Assembly (NCBI GenBank): GCA_026386995.1
Contig: JAPLMO010000160.1
Coordinates: forward strand, 1 to 9,541
Origin: Planctomycetota bacterium
GTDB taxonomy: Bacteria; Planctomycetota; Phycisphaerae; FEN-1346
DNA: 9,541 nucleotides
Reading direction: 5' to 3'
In this document: positions 1 through 6,904 of the stretch, piece by piece
How the letters are laid out: each line of letters begins with the position of its first letter
How positions within the stretch are numbered: position 1 is the first letter of the stretch
Translations under genes and position numbers: made by a program
Notes under the pieces: generated by a model
Databases searched by the model: none
What the model saw: the letters and a program-made list of their open reading frames with translations, nothing else
Told to the model about the DNA's origin: nothing

Positions 1-1
1 G

Positions 2-790
2 GCGGTCGGCAAGCAGCGCAGCGAGGAGGTCCTGGGCCAGGCGCGCAAACTGATGGACGTGATGGACCCGTTCCTGCCGATCCGCGACGTTCCGGTCGAA
101 AGTCTGGCCGAGGCCCTCGCGACCGAGCATCCGCAGGTGGCGGCCGTCGTGCTGATGGAACTGCCCCTCGACAAGAGCGCCGCCCTGATTCCGCTGCTCG
201 CCGACGCCACTCGCCGCGAGGCCGTCTGTCGCATGACGTGCGGTGAGGGCGTTTCTCTGGAGGTCCGGGCCCGCGTGGCGGCCATGATCCGCGAGCGCCT
301 GGAGGCGTCCCGCAAGGCCGAGGCCCGCCCCGTGGTTGCCGCAACTGGTCCGCAACCCGTGTCGTACAAGGCCAAGGCAAAGGTCCAGGCCAAGTTACGC
401 CAGGTCGCCTTGTTGCTGCGGAACCTTGCCGTGGAACTGCGGGACAGCCTCGTCAAGGGCCTCGCGGAACACAGCGCCGAGCAGGCCGAGACCGTCCGGA
501 ATCTCATGGTGACGTGGTCGGATATCCCAGCCATCAATGATCGGAATATCCAGGAAGTGCTGCGAAACGTGGACGCGCGGAACCTGGCGATGGCCCTCGT
601 GGGGGCCGATGCCGCAATTGTCGCCAAGATACGCGGCAACATCTCCGAACGCGCCCGCGCCATGATTGACGAAGAAACGCAACTCATGAAGAATCCCAAG
701 GCCGACGAAATCGAGGGCGCCCGAGAGACGATCCTCGGGTACCTCAGGCAGATGAACGCAACGGGCGGCCTGGAGTTCGGAGGGAAGTGA
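2..790 (+). CDS. fliG: Flagellar rotor/switch protein FliG, 3' part (middle and C-terminal domains)
   Basis: FliG is the C-ring protein that contacts the MotA stator and transmits torque. The frame is open from base 2 to the TGA at 788-790 (262 codons), so the gene starts upstream; the ATG at 53 is internal. FliG is usually about 330-350 residues, so roughly the N-terminal domain is missing. The middle-domain EHPQ motif is at 125-136. The C-terminal torque domain follows, with a 'DARNLAMAL' core and a helix starting SERAR. By eye-alignment to E. coli FliG, Arg281 is kept (codon 650), Asp288 and Asp289 are both Glu (671, 674), Arg297 is Lys (698) and Lys264 is Val. The usual MFVF-type motif reads MVTW (506-517), and the Gly-Gly linker segment before it is not recognisable and is Lys/Ala-rich instead. 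This is a divergent but apparently intact FliG. fliH starts 4 bases downstream. Confidence 0.93.
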   Translation, partial: AVGKQRSEEVLGQARKLMDVMDPFLPIRDVPVESLAEALATEHPQVAAVVLMELPLDKSAALIPLLADATRREAVCRMTCGEGVSLEVRARVAAMIRERLEASRKAEARPVVAATGPQPVSYKAKAKVQAKLRQVALLLRNLAVELRDSLVKGLAEHSAEQAETVRNLMVTWSDIPAINDRNIQEVLRNVDARNLAMALVGADAAIVAKIRGNISERARAMIDEETQLMKNPKADEIEGARETILGYLRQMNATGGLEFGGK

Positions 791-794
791 CGCT

Positions 795-1388
795 GTGGCC
801 GAAACGCTGGTCTTCGACGTGCCGGGTCCGCTCCAGTCCGTCACCGTTGTCGCGCCGCCCGCATCGGCGGCCGCACAGGGCGCGGCCGGGGGCGCAGGCG
901 GCGCGGCGGGGGCCCCGGGCCCGGCTGCCGCACCGACGGTCGAGGATGAACGGCTGGGGCTCCAGGAGCAGCGCAAGGGCCTGGAGCAGACCCGGGCGGC
1001 GCTGGAGAGCGCCGTCAAGGCCGTCCAGGCGCTCGAGGCGGAAATCGTGAGCGGCGCCGAGTCGCAACTTGTGGCCCTGGCGCTGGAGATCGCCGGCAAG
1101 ATACTTGTGCAGACAATCGAGGACGGTAAGTACCGGATCGAGCCGATCGTCCGCGAGGCGCTTCGGCGCATCCCGTCGCGGTGCAACATCGTGGTGCGTC
1201 TCAATCCGCAGGATCTGGCCCGGTGGCAGGAGGCCGCCGCCACGGTCCCCGTGGTCGGGCTGAAGTTGACGGCCGACCCTGGCGTCCGCAAGGCCGAGTG
1301 CGTGGTCGAGTGTGCCGAGGCCGTCGTCTCGGCCACGGTCGCCGAAGGCCTCGCGCGGGCGGCCGAAGCGATGAAAAAGCAGGACTGA
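795..1388 (+). CDS. fliH: Flagellar export ATPase regulator/stator-stalk protein FliH
   Basis: FliH binds and regulates the export ATPase FliI and links it to the C-ring. The product has 197 residues from a GTG start. GTG is chosen because GGAGGG lies at 779-784, 10 bases before it, and because the gene follows fliG by 4 bases. Residues 22-48 are a Gly/Ala/Pro-rich low-complexity stretch. Residues 49-88 look like a coiled coil (Glu/Gln/Ala/Leu-rich). Residues 89-190 match the FliH/V-ATPase E-subunit-like C-terminal domain ('ALALEIAGKIL', then 'IVVRLNPQDL' at 132-141). The N-terminal tryptophans that dock enterobacterial FliH to FlhA and FliN are absent: the only Trp is residue 144. The C-terminal Gly-Gly-Cys turn is replaced by 'KAECVVE'. 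The call rests on domain pattern plus position between fliG and fliI. Confidence 0.88.
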   Translation: MAETLVFDVPGPLQSVTVVAPPASAAAQGAAGGAGGAAGAPGPAAAPTVEDERLGLQEQRKGLEQTRAALESAVKAVQALEAEIVSGAESQLVALALEIAGKILVQTIEDGKYRIEPIVREALRRIPSRCNIVVRLNPQDLARWQEAAATVPVVGLKLTADPGVRKAECVVECAEAVVSATVAEGLARAAEAMKKQD

Positions 1389-1390
1389 AC

Positions 1391-2764
1391 ATGGCCGTGC
1401 TCAACCTCGACAAATATCGCCGGCGCGTGCGGGAAGCCGACCTGATGGCTTGCCACGGCGCCGTCGTTCGCGTGACGGGGCTGACGGTGGAGTCGAAAGG
1501 CCCGCCGGTCGGCCTCGGCCAACTCTGCGACATTCTTATGAGCGACGGCCGGCGCGTCATGGCCGAGGTGGTTGGTTTCAACCACGAGTTGCGGATCCTG
1601 CTGCCGCTGGAGAACATTGCCGGCATCGGTCCGGGCAGCCCCGTCTGCGCCCGTACGGAGCCGAGGTGCCTGGCGCTCAGCGAGAAGGTCCTCGGTCGCG
1701 TGCTCGACGGCCTGGGCCGGCCCATCGACGGCAAGGGCCCGCTCAGCGGCGCGGACCAGTGGCCCCTGGATAACGTGAGCCCGCCGCCCCTCTCGCGCCG
1801 GCCGATCACGGAGCCGCTGGCCTTCGGCCAGCGGGCGTTCGACGGCGTGCTGACGTGCGGCAAGGGACAGCGCATGGGCATTTTCGCCGGCAGCGGCGTC
1901 GGCAAGAGCACGCTTCTGGGCGAGATCGCACGGTCCAGCGAGGCCGACGTCAACATCCTGGCCCTGGTGGGCGAGCGCGGGCGCGAGGTGCGGCACTTCA
2001 TCGAAGAATCGCTCGGCCCCAAGGGCCTGGCGCGCAGCGTCGTTGTCGTCGCCACGTCGGATTCCGCTGCCATTCAGCGCGTCAAGGCGGCGTTCATCGC
2101 CATTGCCATCGCCGAGTACTTCCGCGACCGCGGCAAGAACGTCCTTTTCATGATGGATTCGGTGACGCGCCTGGCGCAGGCCCAGCGCGAGATCGGCCTG
2201 GCGGCCGGCGAGCCGCCCACGACGAAGGGTTATTGCCCGAGCGTGTACGCCCTCCTGCCGAAGATCACCGAACGTTTGGGCTGCGGGGCCGCGGGAAGCA
2301 TCACGGGCGTGATCACCATCCTCGTCGAGGGCGACGACATGAACGACCCGGTGGCCGACACGATGCGGTCGCTCCTGGACGGCCACGTCGTCCTGTCGCG
2401 TAAACTGGCCGAGATGGGCCACTATCCGGCCGTGGACATCCTGCAAAGCGTCAGCCGGCTGATGCCCGCCGTGGCGTCGCGCGAGCACCAGGCGGCGGCG
2501 CAGCGGTTCCGGGCCATCTACGCGACCTACCAGGGGGCCGAGGACCTCATCAGCATAGGCGCGTTCTCGCCGGGCAGCAACCGCCGGATCGACATGGCGG
2601 TCTCGCTCATTGACCGGGTCAACGACTTTCTCGTTCAGCCGCTCGGCGTCCAAACCTCACTGAAGGACACCGTGGCGCGGCTCTGCGACATTACGAAGGC
2701 CTGGGACTTCCTCTTGCCGGAAGAGGGGCCGGCGCTTGAAGCCGCCGGGGGAGACGCCGCATGA
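1391..2764 (+). CDS. fliI: Flagellar type III export ATPase FliI
   Basis: FliI is the cytoplasmic hexameric ATPase that energises or prepares substrate export through the flagellar type III apparatus. It has 457 residues, a normal family length. The frame is open upstream to about 1181, but the start is placed at ATG 1391 because it lies 2 bases after the fliH stop and gives the expected N-terminus; the extension would overlap fliH. A short AGGAC at 1381-1385 may serve as the ribosome site. Visible motifs are Walker A GSGVGKST at residues 167-174 (Lys172), the F1-like GERGRE with catalytic-type Glu195, Walker B ending in Asp256 ('VLFMMD'), and the family block 'LAAGEPPTTKGYCPSVYALL'. A C-terminal block 'LMPAVASREH' is also present. 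No catalytic residue appears to be missing. The stop overlaps the fliJ start by ATGA. Confidence 0.97.
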   Translation: MAVLNLDKYRRRVREADLMACHGAVVRVTGLTVESKGPPVGLGQLCDILMSDGRRVMAEVVGFNHELRILLPLENIAGIGPGSPVCARTEPRCLALSEKVLGRVLDGLGRPIDGKGPLSGADQWPLDNVSPPPLSRRPITEPLAFGQRAFDGVLTCGKGQRMGIFAGSGVGKSTLLGEIARSSEADVNILALVGERGREVRHFIEESLGPKGLARSVVVVATSDSAAIQRVKAAFIAIAIAEYFRDRGKNVLFMMDSVTRLAQAQREIGLAAGEPPTTKGYCPSVYALLPKITERLGCGAAGSITGVITILVEGDDMNDPVADTMRSLLDGHVVLSRKLAEMGHYPAVDILQSVSRLMPAVASREHQAAAQRFRAIYATYQGAEDLISIGAFSPGSNRRIDMAVSLIDRVNDFLVQPLGVQTSLKDTVARLCDITKAWDFLLPEEGPALEAAGGDAA

Positions 2765-3228
2765 AACGGTTCCAATGGCGGCTCCAGCGGGTCCTGGACA
2801 TTACCGAGCAGCGGGAGCGCGCGCTGCGGCTGGAACTGTTCGCCCTGGCCCACCGCATCATCGCCGTGAAGCAGGAAATCCTTCTGCGCCGGGCGACGGT
2901 CCGCGGTCTCCTGGAGGACCTCGGGCGGCGGGACCTCGCCGAGCGCCTGGGCGAACAGGTGATTGTGCTGGCGTGCGCGGCCGTTGAAGAGCGGCTCCTG
3001 GCACGCCTGCGGGCCAGGCAAGAGGCCCTGGAGGCCGCGCGGTCCGCCAAGACCGACCAGTTCCTCCGCGTCCGCGGGATGCGCCGGACGCTGGAGCGGC
3101 TGCGGGTGGAGGCCCGGGCGAAGTATCTCCGCGACATGAACCGGCAGGAGCAGACGCAACTGGACGAGACGTTCCACATCAGTTTCGCCAGGAAGCCCCG
3201 GCCCTGGGTGACAGGGGTCCCGGCTTAG
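2761..3228 (+). CDS. fliJ: Flagellar export chaperone/ATPase stalk protein FliJ
   Basis: FliJ is a short coiled-coil protein that sits in the FliI ring like the gamma subunit of F1 and connects to FlhA. The product has 155 residues (usual size about 145-150). It starts with the family's N-terminal pattern 'FQWRLQRVLDI' and is almost wholly charged helix, with Arg/Glu/Leu/Ala heptad-like spacing through about residue 140. The C-terminal part 'RDMNRQEQTQLDE' matches the usual FliJ end. It overlaps fliI by 4 bases (ATGA, 2761-2764) with GGGGGAG at 2747-2753, so translation is probably coupled. It ends in TAG. Identification is by pattern and position, since coiled-coil proteins are poorly conserved. 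Confidence 0.88.
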   Translation: MKRFQWRLQRVLDITEQRERALRLELFALAHRIIAVKQEILLRRATVRGLLEDLGRRDLAERLGEQVIVLACAAVEERLLARLRARQEALEAARSAKTDQFLRVRGMRRTLERLRVEARAKYLRDMNRQEQTQLDETFHISFARKPRPWVTGVPA

Positions 3229-3347
3229 GAATGCAGTGCTGATGTGCGCGGCGGGTCTTCGCAGGCGCCGCGCAAGAGCGATTCCAGCGCCGCAGCGTCA
3301 GTCGTTTGCAGCGTCTGCGACGGCGCGGGAGGACGCAAAGAAGGAGG

Positions 3348-3368
3348 GCCGGCCGACTTGGGGCCGGC
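3348..3368. other. GC-rich inverted repeat just upstream of the motE-like ribosome site
   Basis: GCCGGCC (3348-3354) and GGCCGGC (3362-3368) form a perfect 7-bp stem with a 7-base loop, ending directly before the AGGAGG of the next gene. It lies in the only gap (3229-3379, 151 bases) within the first eleven genes. It has no following T-run, so it is not a typical intrinsic terminator. It could be an mRNA processing or translation-control hairpin, or chance in GC-rich DNA. I see no clear promoter in the rest of the gap. Confidence 0.35.
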
Positions 3369-3374
3369 AGGAGG
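3369..3374 (+). promoter_or_regulatory. Strong Shine-Dalgarno site setting the motE-like start
   Basis: AGGAGG at 3369-3374 lies 5 bases before ATG 3380. It decides this start over the open in-frame extension back to about 3236, which lacks such a site and encodes an Arg-rich stretch unlike the family N-terminus. Confidence 0.8.
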
Positions 3375-3379
3375 AGAAC

Positions 3380-4027
3380 ATGGGCAAGAGGCTGCTTTTG
3401 ATCGTTCTGGCGGTCGCAGGGGTGGGCATCTTTGCGGCCTCGTTTGCGGTCTCGCGCTACTTGATCAAGCCGGCGAAGACGCAGGCGGCCGGCCCGCAGA
3501 CGCCCGAGGCCGCCGCTGCGACGAATGAAGCGCCCAAGGAGGTCGTGCCCGATATCTCCAGCGTCGAGGAGAAGCACCTCTACGAACTCGTCAAGGAGGT
3601 GCGGCAGAAGGTCGGCGACTGCCAGAAACGCGAGCAGGAACTCCAGGAGCAGGAGAAGCGGCTCCAGATGACCCGCGAGGTCATCGACCGCGAGGCGCAG
3701 AACATGGAGAACCAGCGCCTTCAACTTGCGGCCGCCCTGGGACGCCTCAAGGAAACCCAGGGCGAACTCGAGAAGACCCGCGTTGCCATCGGCCGCGAGG
3801 AAGTGACCAACCTGAAACGCGTGGCCGCCGTCTATGACAAGATGGACGCCGCCGCGGGCAGCCGCATCCTGGAAGGCATGTGCACCAACAAGCAGGAGGC
3901 CGACGCCGTCAAGATCCTGTACTACATGCAGGAACGGTCGGTGGCCAAGGTGCTGGCGGAGATCACGGACAAGAGCCTGGCCGCCCGGCTGTGCGAGCAG
4001 TTGAAGCGAGTCAAGGAACAGAGTTAG
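3380..4027 (+). CDS. MotE/YlxF-like membrane-anchored coiled-coil protein with MgtE-N-like domain
   Basis: The product has 215 residues. Residues 4-24 are one hydrophobic N-terminal segment (signal anchor), and 31-60 are a Pro/Ala/Glu linker. Residues 61-140 are a long coiled coil, very rich in Gln, Glu, Arg and Lys. Residues 145-212 resemble the helical MgtE intracellular N domain seen in COG3334 proteins ('AAVYDKMDAAAGSRIL', 'AVKILYYMQERSVAKVLAEI'). Members of this family include Rhizobium MotE, described as a periplasmic chaperone for MotC, and Bacillus YlxF, whose gene follows fliJ as here. A role in stator or motor assembly is inferred from family and from motA following 15 bases downstream; the partner is not evident. 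It ends in TAG. The start is fixed by the AGGAGG at 3369-3374. Confidence 0.75.
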   Translation: MGKRLLLIVLAVAGVGIFAASFAVSRYLIKPAKTQAAGPQTPEAAAATNEAPKEVVPDISSVEEKHLYELVKEVRQKVGDCQKREQELQEQEKRLQMTREVIDREAQNMENQRLQLAAALGRLKETQGELEKTRVAIGREEVTNLKRVAAVYDKMDAAAGSRILEGMCTNKQEADAVKILYYMQERSVAKVLAEITDKSLAARLCEQLKRVKEQS

Positions 4028-4042
4028 GACGGGAGTCAGACC

Positions 4043-4813
4043 ATGGACCTTGCCACGATCATCGGCATTCTGGCCGGCATGAGCATGATTCTGGGCTCCA
4101 TTATCTATGGAGGTAGTCTTGAGGTCTTCATTGATCCTCCGGCCCTGATGATCGTCGTGGGCGGCATGCTGTCGGCCACCCTTATCCATTTTTCCCTCGG
4201 CCAGGTGCTCCGCATCCTCTCGGTCCTGAAGAAGACCCTTTTCTATCGCCTTCCGGGCGAGCAGGCGCTTATTCAACAGATGGTCAACTACGGCGTCATC
4301 AACCGCCGGGACGGCGCCCTGGCGCTGGAGCAGCACATCCAGAATGCCCGGGACCCGTTCCTCGTCAAGGGCATCCGGATGCTCATCGACGGGCAGAAGG
4401 CGGAGGCCATCGAGGAGCAACTGGGCACGGAAATCCAGTACCTCCAGGAGCGCCACGCCGACGGCAAGAAAATGTTCGAGTTTATGGGGGCGGCGGCGCC
4501 GGCGTTCGGCATGGTGGGGACCCTGATCGGCCTCATCCAGATGCTGCGGACGCTCGACGACCCGTCGAAGATCGGCGCCCGCATGGCCCTCTCGCTCGTC
4601 GTGACCTTCTACGGGGCGTTCCTGGCCAACATGTTCCTACTGCCGATTGCCGGCAAACTGGGCATTCGTTCGAAGAAAGAAACCCTCATCCGCGAGATGA
4701 TCGTTCAGGGGATCCTGGCCATCAGCCGCGGGGAAGGGCCCACGGCCATCAGCGAGAGGATGCAGTCCTTCGTTTCATCCGCGCATCGAGAAGTGAAAGC
4801 GAAAGCCGCCTGA
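4043..4813 (+). CDS. motA: Flagellar motor stator channel protein MotA
   Basis: MotA, with MotB, forms the ion channel that drives the rotor. The product has 256 residues, the length of the shorter PomA-like members. Four membrane segments are visible at about residues 4-23, 33-52, 149-170 and 181-203. The cytoplasmic loop carries the charged residues that meet FliG: Arg88, Arg89 and Glu96, at the spacing of PomA Arg88/Lys89/Glu96. Both channel prolines are present (Pro153 in 'AAPAFGMVGTLIGLI', Pro201 in 'FLLPIAGKLG'). The start has a GGGAG-type site about 8 bases upstream. The stop is followed after one base by the motB1 start. Whether protons or sodium ions are used cannot be told from the sequence with confidence. 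Confidence 0.96.
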   Translation: MDLATIIGILAGMSMILGSIIYGGSLEVFIDPPALMIVVGGMLSATLIHFSLGQVLRILSVLKKTLFYRLPGEQALIQQMVNYGVINRRDGALALEQHIQNARDPFLVKGIRMLIDGQKAEAIEEQLGTEIQYLQERHADGKKMFEFMGAAAPAFGMVGTLIGLIQMLRTLDDPSKIGARMALSLVVTFYGAFLANMFLLPIAGKLGIRSKKETLIREMIVQGILAISRGEGPTAISERMQSFVSSAHREVKAKAA

Positions 4814-4814
4814 C

Positions 4815-5528
4815 ATGTTCCGACGCAATCCTAAATCTCAACCGGAAGAAGGCGGGGGCGAGCCCGGAGCGCCCCTGTGGATGATTTCGTTCACCGACAC
4901 CGTCACCAACCTGCTGACGTTCTTCATCCTGCTGATTACCTTCTCCTCTTTCGGCGACAACAGCGACATCGGCCAGGTGGGGGGCGGGTTCGGGTCGTCC
5001 GGGACCGGCCCCTCAATCATGAACGCAAGCAATCCCACCAAGGACGGCGTCTTGCCGCCCATGCGCCAGGCGGGCCGGCGGCCGCTGGAAGGCAGCGAGA
5101 AACCCAACTCCGCCGCGGACCTGGGGACCGCCGGACGGCCCCGCGCCCCCATCGGCATTCTCGACACGGAGGTTCATCGCGACCGCAAGGTGATCCATAT
5201 TCCCTCCAAGTACATCTTCTACGGCTTCGGCAGTTTCGTCACCGAGTCCGGCCAGGCGCGACTGGGGCGGATCGCCGAATTGCTGAAACTGCACCCCTGC
5301 CAGGTCATCATCGGGGAGTCCGGCGACATCCACCAGAACAACAGTATTTTCAACCGGCGCAACGGACACCTCGAGCGGTCCTGGTCGGCCTTGCGCTATT
5401 TCGTCGACCAGGCGGGCCTGTCGGAGGACCGCTTCCACGTTGAGGCGACCACGTCCGTGTCCAAGGAATCGTACAACGAGGAACCCGTGCTCGAACTGGT
5501 CCTGCTGACGCGGAGGGTCTACCCATGA
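4815..5528 (+). CDS. Flagellar motor protein MotB, first paralogue (motB1)
   Basis: MotB anchors the stator to the cell wall and provides the channel aspartate. The product has 237 residues: a short basic N-terminus, then one membrane helix (about 20-46, 'PLWMISFTDTVTNLLTFFILL') with the channel acid Asp28 at the place of E. coli Asp32. A Gly/Ser/Pro-rich periplasmic linker (50-112) follows, then a degraded OmpA/MotB-type domain (about 113-235). The His-Thr-Asp motif of the wall-binding domain reads 'GESG' (167-170), and the conserved 'LSxxRA' reads 'LERSWS' with Trp190 at the usual Arg. No clear amphipathic plug helix follows the membrane segment. The gene starts 1 base after motA and overlaps motB2 by ATGA. 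It is clearly MotB-family by its N-terminus, but wall binding is doubtful. Confidence 0.88.
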   Translation: MFRRNPKSQPEEGGGEPGAPLWMISFTDTVTNLLTFFILLITFSSFGDNSDIGQVGGGFGSSGTGPSIMNASNPTKDGVLPPMRQAGRRPLEGSEKPNSAADLGTAGRPRAPIGILDTEVHRDRKVIHIPSKYIFYGFGSFVTESGQARLGRIAELLKLHPCQVIIGESGDIHQNNSIFNRRNGHLERSWSALRYFVDQAGLSEDRFHVEATTSVSKESYNEEPVLELVLLTRRVYP

Positions 5529-6274
5529 GGCGGCGTGCCCCTCCGAAGGAAGACAAGGGCGAGAAGGCGCCGCTCTGGATCCTTTCCTTCGGCGACATGG
5601 TCAGTAACTTTATGGCGTTCTTCATCCTGATGCAGACCTTCGCCACGACGCAGAAGTCCGAGTTCTTGCAGAACGGGGAAGTGCGTGGGCCTCTCTATGC
5701 GGCGGGCTCCGGCAGCCCGTCCTCGCTGTATGGCCACCGGCCCGGCCTGGGCCGCGAATTCGGACAGAACAAGTACGCCGTGGAAAGCGACCCCGACAGC
5801 GTCGCCCCCGAGCGGATCATCGATCCCGACGACGACCAACTCCGCAAGGCGTTCGAGGACATTCGCCGCGAGGACGACACGCAGGCCTCCGACCTGCCTG
5901 CCGACCGCATGCGGCTGTTCGTGACGCCGATCCGGTTTGCGGCAGGGGGGACTTCGCTCGACCCGCCGGCCCTGGATTTTCTTACCGGCATGGTGGCGGA
6001 ATTGGAGCAGGCCGCGGCGGGGTCTCGCCGATGCATCTACGTGGTCGGGGCCGCGTCGGAGGCGGCTTTGCCAAAGGACCGGTTGCTACTCTCGGCCCGG
6101 CGGGCCCAGGCGGTTCGCGAGGCCCTCGCCAAGAGGCTGTCGCCCGAGGTTCTGGGGGACGGCTCTCGCCTGATGGCTTGGGGCATCGGGTCGGGTCGCC
6201 AGGGACAGGTCGAGATGGAGACGCAGACGCCGTCAATCGTCATCGCTGTTCAGGAGTCCGGTACGCAGGAGTGA
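5525..6274 (+). CDS. Flagellar motor protein MotB, second paralogue (motB2)
   Basis: The product has 249 residues and the same plan as the preceding gene but clearly diverged sequence. A basic N-terminus is followed by a membrane helix (about 16-40, 'PLWILSFGDMVSNFMAFFIL') with channel acid Asp24, an acidic linker (about 85-125), and an OmpA/MotB-type domain (about 128-245). Here the 'LSxxRAxxV' helix is well kept ('LSARRAQAV', 189-197), but the Asp-bearing His-Thr-Asp motif is missing ('VGAASE' instead). GGAGGG at 5512-5517, 7 bases before the start, and the ATGA overlap with motB1 suggest coupled, roughly equal expression. The two proteins may form a heterodimer in a MotA5B2 stator; this is inference. 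fliL follows after 9 bases. Confidence 0.87.
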   Translation: MRRRAPPKEDKGEKAPLWILSFGDMVSNFMAFFILMQTFATTQKSEFLQNGEVRGPLYAAGSGSPSSLYGHRPGLGREFGQNKYAVESDPDSVAPERIIDPDDDQLRKAFEDIRREDDTQASDLPADRMRLFVTPIRFAAGGTSLDPPALDFLTGMVAELEQAAAGSRRCIYVVGAASEAALPKDRLLLSARRAQAVREALAKRLSPEVLGDGSRLMAWGIGSGRQGQVEMETQTPSIVIAVQESGTQE

Positions 6275-6283
6275 GACAGAGCC

Positions 6284-6904
6284 ATGGCTGATACGAACGA
6301 ATCGCAGGGAGTGGGTTCCGAACCGACGCTCGCCGGCCCTTTGCCCAGCGCAAGCGGACTGAAGGGGCTGCTGGTTCTGGCGGCAGGCGTTGTCCTCCTG
6401 GCCACCGGCGGCGGCTATGGGGCGGCTATGCTCTTGGGCGGCGGCGAACCTGCATCGGAGGAGGCGGCGCCGGCCGCTCATCATGCTTCCGAGTCGCCCC
6501 CCAAGGAAAAGGAGAAGGGCGAGAAGAGCGAGAAAGCCGAGAATGGCAAGGAAGGCGCATCCACCCGCCTCGAGGAAGGGGCGGAATTCGGCTATTACGA
6601 ATTCGAGCCCATTATCGTCAATCTCGATGAGCCGCGGCTGGCCCGCTATGTCCGCGTCTCCATCACGTTGGTCATCAAGGCCGAAAACCACGGGGCCGCC
6701 AAGGCGCTGCTGGACAGACGCAAGCCCGAACTGAAGAACTGGCTGACCACGTATTTCGCCAGTTGCACGCTGGACGGCGCCCGAGGGGCCGCGAGCCTGA
6801 ACCGGCTGCGCCGAGAAATCCTCGACGCCATTAACCAGCAACTCTGGCCGAACCATAAACCGTTCGTTGAACAAGTGCTGTTCAAGGAATTCGCGGTCCA
6901 ATGA
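6284..6904 (+). CDS. fliL: Flagellar basal body-associated protein FliL
   Basis: FliL is a single-pass inner-membrane protein that surrounds or stabilises the stator. The product has 206 residues, somewhat longer than usual because of linkers. Residues 27-52 form the membrane helix, rich in Gly and Ala. Residues 54-98 are a low-complexity linker with a Lys/Glu run at 74-90. Residues 100-206 are the periplasmic FliL domain, with 'FEPIIVNLDE' (107-116), 'RYVRVSITLVI' (121-131), 'LRREILDAIN' (175-184) and the typical end 'VLFKEFAVQ'. It starts 9 bases after motB2, with a GGAG site just upstream, and overlaps fliM by ATGA. Its place between the stator genes and fliM agrees with the usual fliL-fliM-fliN order. 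Confidence 0.93.
   Translation: MADTNESQGVGSEPTLAGPLPSASGLKGLLVLAAGVVLLATGGGYGAAMLLGGGEPASEEAAPAAHHASESPPKEKEKGEKSEKAENGKEGASTRLEEGAEFGYYEFEPIIVNLDEPRLARYVRVSITLVIKAENHGAAKALLDRRKPELKNWLTTYFASCTLDGARGAASLNRLRREILDAINQQLWPNHKPFVEQVLFKEFAVQ

Noticed and set aside
1181..1390. An upstream in-frame extension of fliI by 70 codons
   Set aside because: It lies within fliH and encodes Arg/Gly-rich sequence unlike any FliI N-terminus; ATG 1391 fits the family and the spacing.
395..2653. A 752-codon open frame on the minus strand
   Set aside because: It lies opposite fliG, fliH and fliI, whose products carry clear family motifs. Long antisense frames are expected in GC-rich coding DNA, and its translation is Arg/Ala/His-rich without a recognisable domain.
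3236..3379. An upstream in-frame extension of the motE-like gene, or a small separate gene in the gap
   Set aside because: There is no ribosome site, and the translation is Arg/Ala-rich. The AGGAGG before ATG 3380 and the membrane segment right after it fix the start.
3179..4456. A 425-codon open frame on the minus strand
   Set aside because: It lies opposite the motE-like gene and motA, with low-complexity Leu/Arg/His-rich content and no domain.
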